Shown here piece by piece: positions 5,380-7,362 of a stretch of 7,362 nt of DNA. The stretch's first letter is position 1, and each line of letters starts with the position of its first letter. Source of the stretch: Pseudomonadota bacterium (GTDB taxonomy: Bacteria > Bdellovibrionota_B > Oligoflexia > Oligoflexales > Bin106); NCBI GenBank assembly GCA_026710525.1, contig JAPOQT010000029.1, positions 1 through 7,362 on the forward strand, given 5' to 3'. The notes beneath the pieces were generated by a model. That model saw nothing but the letters and a program-made list of their open reading frames with translations. It had not been told where the DNA came from and ran no database searches. The translations under genes were made by a program, and so were the position numbers.

Positions 5380-7362
5380 ATGGTTAACCCAACAATTGTT
5401 GCTGTTTTGGTGACCTGTTTTACTGTCATCATCCTCATGATGACAGGTTTGCGGATCAAAGGTTATGGCTTAATAACTGGCATAACCTTAGGATTACTGA
5501 GAGCGATGTGGTTATCACCTTTTCTCCTCGTGTTGTTTCCGAAAAACATCACCCTTGATCAGCAGCAAAAACGCCTACCGTTCAAAGTGAGTGTTTATCT
5601 CGATGATTCATCGAGTATGACTCAAGAAAATGGCACCTTAACCATGGCTCGTTCTCATTTTGTCCGCGCCCAGAAACACACAAACAAATTACACGCATTA
5701 TGTGAAAAACTAGGTTGTGTGCTCCAAGTAAAACGAGCTAGTGAAGAAGATCGTCGATTCCTTGATCATGTGAGCCCTTTAAGGGACCTAACAAATCATA
5801 TTACCGCCAAAGACCCGCCGTTTTTTATTTTATTCACCGATGGCGGCGCCCAGGAACCCTATGATATTCTCTCCCAGATCAATAATCTTCGTCTCCTATC
5901 TCCCCCACAGGAAAACCCTAATAACATGAAAGTGAAAGGGTTACTAGTGGATATGAATAACTCTCAGCCCAAAAACGTCACTGTGCAAAATCTCCGCTAC
6001 GAAGCGATTGGATTTACGGATCACAATGTGTCGTTAGACTTTGATGTTTACCGCAGCGATCGATCACATGTGAGTCAAACGATCCAGGTTCAGGTGGAAA
6101 TTGCTGATAATAGGGTGGCCGTTCAGAACGTAACCTTTGAATCACACCAGCAACTTATGAAAAGTCAAATTAAACTACCCTTATTAGCGGCAGGGGGGCA
6201 CCACTTAACCATAACAGCACTTCCTATCCCGGGAGAACAAGAAACCTGGGATAACACCCTATCAACATCCATCGAAATTATTAAACCATTTAATGGTGTT
6301 TTACATCTTGTCGGTAGTCCTAACCCTGACAGCAGGTTTATGCGACGATTTCTTGGTTTAGATCCACGCTTCCATGTTATTAGTTTCTTTATTTTACGAG
6401 ATCCCTGGGATATACCGAGCCACGATGAACGGGATGTGAGTTTGATTCCCTTCCCAGTAGATCAACTATTTCGCCATGAACTGCCACATTTTTCCGTTGT
6501 CGTACTGCAAAATTTTCGTTTAAGTGAATTTCTTAGCCCAGATCATCAAAATCTGTTAGTCGATTACGTGAAAAATGGTGGTAGTCTCTTATTTATCGGT
6601 GGCCCAAGAGCACTCCACTATACTGACTCCCACTATTCTGCCTTAGCCGAAATTATTCCTTTTACTAGCACTCCTCAAATGTCCGATGATCTTTTTGCTA
6701 GCCAAAAAAATAACACGGAACCCACCCCTGGCGCAGCTTGGTATAACCAAGATCTTACCTATTCTTTAGTCCTTAACCAATCGCGCCATGAATATTCACC
6801 AGCAAGCTCACTATTCGATGCTTTAACACCTTGGCAAAAGCAACTGACGCGCAGTCAGTTGCGTGGACTACACCAAACTGATGAAGTAGTGTTCCGTGAT
6901 TATGGCTATCAGAGAGTCATCGATGCCCATCTAAGCTCTCCCTCTGGGACCTCTCAGACACTGCCTTTTATGATGGCCTCTTATGTGGAAAAAGGACGGA
7001 TTATTTGGATCTATAGCGACTCTTTATGGCGTCTTGCCATGGACCCTGATCCTCTGGTGTCACGTAGTCTTTATAACGGAATGATAAACACCGTCTTTCG
7101 CTGGCTTTCTCGTGACGAGAAAACCCCTTTTATTTGGGCTGATAACCTGAAGATTAAAATAACCCGTGATGCTAACAGTAAGTCTCTCATCGCCCATACC
7201 CATCTCGTCGGTCCTGGCGTTAAATATTTAAACGATCCGCAAATTTCTTTTGATACCACACTCTGTGGCATCAAAATCACCCAAGTGAAAATCACAAGTC
7301 TCAGTGATCAGCTAGCCTCGATGACGATGACATCACAAATTTCTGGTACCGACCTCTCTCAT
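5380..7362 (+). CDS. membrane VWA / glutamine amidotransferase-like protein (3' partial)
   Basis: An uninterrupted frame from ATG 5380 runs off the right edge after 661 codons without a stop. Two N-terminal membrane helices (about 5-23 and 30-54) anchor a VWA-like domain with LDDSSSM (DxSxS: D75, S77, S79) and FTDGG (152-156). A beta-rich segment ends at DNT (291-293). The amidotransferase-like part begins at GVLHLVGS (306-313), continues through IPFPVDQLF (356-364), FSVVVLQNF (371-379) and YVKNGGSLLFIGGP (396-409), and carries a late VEKGRIIWIYSDSLW (536-550) and RWL (574-576). No cysteine occupies the nucleophile elbow, where the sequence reads IGGPRA, so amidotransferase chemistry is unlikely. 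These features match the uncharacterised large membrane proteins that close MoxR/DUF58/DUF4159 clusters. The start has only a weak GAG at 5370-5372; GTG 5374 is an in-frame alternative. It follows the DUF4159 gene by 22 bases, so it is probably cotranscribed. Confidence 0.85.
   Translation, partial: MVNPTIVAVLVTCFTVIILMMTGLRIKGYGLITGITLGLLRAMWLSPFLLVLFPKNITLDQQQKRLPFKVSVYLDDSSSMTQENGTLTMARSHFVRAQKHTNKLHALCEKLGCVLQVKRASEEDRRFLDHVSPLRDLTNHITAKDPPFFILFTDGGAQEPYDILSQINNLRLLSPPQENPNNMKVKGLLVDMNNSQPKNVTVQNLRYEAIGFTDHNVSLDFDVYRSDRSHVSQTIQVQVEIADNRVAVQNVTFESHQQLMKSQIKLPLLAAGGHHLTITALPIPGEQETWDNTLSTSIEIIKPFNGVLHLVGSPNPDSRFMRRFLGLDPRFHVISFFILRDPWDIPSHDERDVSLIPFPVDQLFRHELPHFSVVVLQNFRLSEFLSPDHQNLLVDYVKNGGSLLFIGGPRALHYTDSHYSALAEIIPFTSTPQMSDDLFASQKNNTEPTPGAAWYNQDLTYSLVLNQSRHEYSPASSLFDALTPWQKQLTRSQLRGLHQTDEVVFRDYGYQRVIDAHLSSPSGTSQTLPFMMASYVEKGRIIWIYSDSLWRLAMDPDPLVSRSLYNGMINTVFRWLSRDEKTPFIWADNLKIKITRDANSKSLIAHTHLVGPGVKYLNDPQISFDTTLCGIKITQVKITSLSDQLASMTMTSQISGTDLSH
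5423..5446 (+). other. perfect 10-bp stem with 4-base loop near the start of the last gene
   Basis: CTGTCATCAT (5423-5432) pairs perfectly with ATGATGACAG (5437-5446) around CCTC. It begins 43 bases after ATG 5380, within the first membrane-helix codons. With the preceding base its left arm reads ACTGTCAT, identical to the leader repeat copy at 71-78. No T-run follows, so it is not a normal terminator. It could modulate early elongation or mRNA stability, or be a protein-binding site. Confidence 0.55.
6840..6862 (+). other. perfect 9-bp inverted repeat inside the last gene
   Basis: GCAACTGAC (6840-6848) and GTCAGTTGC (6854-6862) form a perfect stem with a 5-base loop. It lies in coding sequence for QKQLTRSQLR with no T-run after it. 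It may be chance or an mRNA structure. Confidence 0.4.

Noticed and set aside
7071..7295. Minus-strand 74-codon frame
   Set aside because: Inside the open frame of the last gene; no supporting motif.

Overview
The window holds one five-gene operon-like block, all on the plus strand, after an AT-rich leader of about 320 bases. The organism is most likely a Gram-negative, AT-leaning proteobacterium. The gene order (MoxR ATPase, DUF58, BatA/VWA membrane protein, DUF4159, VWA plus glutamine-amidotransferase-like membrane protein) and the domain matches recall the alphaproteobacterial version of this cluster, although base composition is lower in GC than most free-living alphas. The lineage is inference; no rRNA or other taxonomic marker is present.

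Layout: 1-62 may hold the last codons of an upstream gene. 58-136 carries nested short repeats, with five same-strand copies of WCTGTYAT, running into an extended -10 promoter candidate (TG-n-TATGAT). 324-1358 is a complete MoxR AAA+ ATPase. 1385-2416 is a DUF58 protein with a DxSxS metal-site motif. About 2407-4614 is a BatA-type membrane protein whose start codon appears to be non-canonical. 4611-5357 is a DUF4159 protein overlapping it by ATGA. 5380 to the right edge is a membrane-anchored VWA/amidotransferase-like protein, cut by the window after 661 codons.

How the genes may work together: MoxR ATPases are generally paired with VWA-domain proteins and are thought to act as chaperone-like remodelers. 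Here one ATPase is followed by a soluble VWA-like adaptor (DUF58) and by two membrane proteins that share one domain order: membrane helices, VWA-like domain, beta-rich segment ending in DNT, and an amidotransferase-like alpha/beta domain that appears to lack its nucleophile. The DUF4159 protein, fused to the BatA-type protein in many relatives as I recall them, is a separate overlapping gene here. An ATPase-driven assembly at the inner membrane or periplasm is plausible, but the substrate is unknown for the family.

Most notable for follow-up: the start of the BatA-type gene, the repeat array before the operon, and two perfect 10-bp hairpins within coding sequence, one of which contains the same ACTGTCAT motif as the leader. 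I saw no CRISPR, tRNA, rRNA, insertion sequence or convincing terminator.
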